Assembly: GCF_042242105.1 (NCBI RefSeq)
Contig: NC_092024.1
Span: forward strand, 1,881,001 to 1,945,000
Reading direction: 5' to 3'
Length of the DNA: 64,000 nucleotides
Source of the DNA: Pempheris klunzingeri
Taxonomy: Eukaryota > Chordata > Actinopteri > Acropomatiformes > Pempheridae
The stretch's first letter is position 1; the number at the start of each line of letters is the position of its first letter. Position numbers and translations under genes: made by a program. The notes under the pieces are model-generated. The model ran no database searches and had not been told where the DNA came from. It saw nothing but the letters and a program-made list of their open reading frames with translations. This document shows, one piece after another, positions 62,337 to 64,000 of the stretch.

Positions 62337-64000
62337 AAACAGCTGGCAAGCCTGCCTGTGGTGCTGTGTAAACAGAAGTGAAGGTATTCTGGCTGAGGTT
62401 ACGAGGTGGGTGGGGGGGTATGGCGGGGCTGAATGAGGCATTTAGTGCTGACAGTTAAAAATACCCCGAGCAGGCCAAGCGGTGCTGCTGCTGTAGCTAA
62501 CGCCGAGTCGCTGGAGCCAACCTACGCCGCTCGCCCCCCACACACACTCTCTTCACATCAACCGCCCATTTCAGGCCTGATCTGGGTTGCGGCCTAGCAT
62601 GCTAAACCTGATGTAAGATAATGGTTAACCAGAGGTATGAGTGCAGGCCTGGGAGTCCTCCCACACATGAAAACGTGGGTTTTTTTATGGGCATGAAACA
62701 AGCCGTTTGATATTCAAAAGTAAACAAGGCCTTATCGTGCAGTACGATGCTGCAATGGTGCTGTGTCTATCTACCGACAATATTAGAACCAGTGGAGAGA
62801 TTTACAGGTGTGTAACCTCTAATAAGGTGGTGAAAAAAGAGAACTTTTATGATAACGAGATGGGCGTGGCCATTTATGGAAGCAATTGTTCCAAGGTGTG
62901 TGCAGTGGAAAGGATCTATATTACTTTCTAATAACATTTATTGATGTCTTCAGTCATATTCTTGACTTTTATTTATATTTTGTTTGAGCCTCCATACTGT
63001 AAATGTGAAAATATTCAGAAGTTACAGTTACTTGGAGTTAGAGGAATATACTGTAAATAGCTATTGGCTCAGGCCAGGCTGCTTATACAATGGGACTGAA
63101 ACAACAACTTAATTTCACTGACTCAATATGGCCATTAAATCATTTTAGTCCGAGGCAAATGGAGAGCTGTTTGCTGTTTATCAGGCTGAAAGGCTTCCTC
63201 TTGCCCATTTAATGATAGCATTACAGTAATATAGGTGTTTACGATAGGTGTGGGGCTTATTTAGAGTTAATAAAACATTCTCTTTCTTATGTAATGAAGG
63301 ATGCTGTTTGACATAAGTGCTTTTTGTTTGTTCTGTTTGGTCTCAAGTGTGAGGAGAGGACCATTAACTTGAGACAAACATTTTTACCAGTGGTTTGTGA
63401 AAGCCTTCCTGAAATGTACGGGAGGAAAGGCACTGATGCATAGTTTCTCGCACGCCTTTGCTCAACTCCAAGCAGCAACACAGGGGCAGTGATGAAATTC
63501 TCAAAATTAAATCAGATCTTTAAAAGCTGAAGTGACATGAAAGTTGTTTTCTTTAAATTTCATATAGTAGCAGCACAAGTTGTGATTGTGAATTTAAATG
63601 GTAAAAATGTTACATATTGATGCGTAAAGTAACCTGGGAAAGAAGATTAAGCGTGTCTAAAAGTTCACATGATTCATCAACATGAAATGCACCAGCGTCT
63701 CCCCGGTGAACTTGAGATGTGTCCAAGTATGATCACAACTTGCTAGTCAATTGAACTACTCATGTTGAAATACAGTAGGTGGAGCTCTAGTAGAGAAAAG
63801 GGACCAGTGTCTCTTTATGGGGGCGGGCTGGTTGAGGGGATATGGTTGACAAAATATAAAACAGAATGTGTGTTTTTGTGTTAAATTTGATAATGTTCCC
63901 CTCGGGTTTCCAGGAGCCCACGGATTGGGCTGAGTGTGGAGTGCACGACAGGGCTTCAAAAAGCAGCTATTTAAAAGTCTCAGTTAACAGGACCCTCCAA

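Larger units (their letters stand above)
54000..64000. other. gene-free region right of syf2, second part
   Basis: No coding gene is supported here either. The longest frames, around 53850-54500, 57330-57710 and 60300-60750, are low-complexity or composition artefacts. I looked for the short N-terminal exon of the distal runx3 promoter (start MASNSIF, recalled) and did not see it, so runx3 would have to begin beyond the right edge. Microsatellites are listed separately. Confidence 0.55.

Noticed and set aside
62707-62931. 74-codon frame in the right-hand spacer
   Set aside because: Too short, without splice partners or a known domain; compatible with chance in AT-rich DNA.

Overview
The window is nuclear DNA of a ray-finned (teleost) fish, probably a spiny-rayed species. 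The genes have introns with GT/AG borders. Introns and spacers carry many (CA)n tracts and dispersed elements typical of fish. The encoded proteins match vertebrate families almost end to end. I rebuilt seven genes exon by exon; in the six complete ones every exon phase agrees and the reading frame closes at a stop codon.

Layout, left to right: ldlrap1 (-, first coding exon only, 4251-4335); maco1/tmem57 (-, 11 coding exons, 9729-20828); an Rh blood-group type gene, rh30/rhd-like (+, 10 exons, 22006-25002); tmem50a (-, 6 coding exons plus a noncoding first exon, 25910-28402); mgst3 (-, 4 exons, 30584-32173); rsrp1 (+, noncoding first exon plus 4 coding exons, about 32700-36012); syf2 (-, 7 exons, 39585-45807). 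From about 45.9 kb to the end I find no gene. This is the LDLRAP1-MACO1-RH-TMEM50A-RSRP1-SYF2 block of human 1p36.11 (recalled, not searched). In human the next gene is RUNX3, so the right-hand 18 kb is probably spacer or regulatory DNA of runx3; that is inference.

The neighbours do not form a pathway. They include an endocytic adaptor (ldlrap1), an ER/neuronal coiled-coil membrane protein (maco1), an ammonium/CO2-channel family member (rh), a small tetraspan protein (tmem50a), a microsomal glutathione transferase (mgst3) and two splicing-linked nuclear proteins (rsrp1, syf2). Two pairs are head to head (maco1/rh, mgst3/rsrp1) and two are tail to tail (rh/tmem50a, rsrp1/syf2).

I found no new biological system. 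The points most worth following are: the single Rh gene sits at the RHCE position and keeps both channel histidines that human RhD/RhCE lost; a GATA motif lies where a TATA box would be, upstream of rh; the mgst3/rsrp1 promoter holds a 12-bp E-box/CRE palindrome; one maco1 exon begins inside a CAG-repeat splice acceptor; and mgst3 has a pentanucleotide repeat in its leader.
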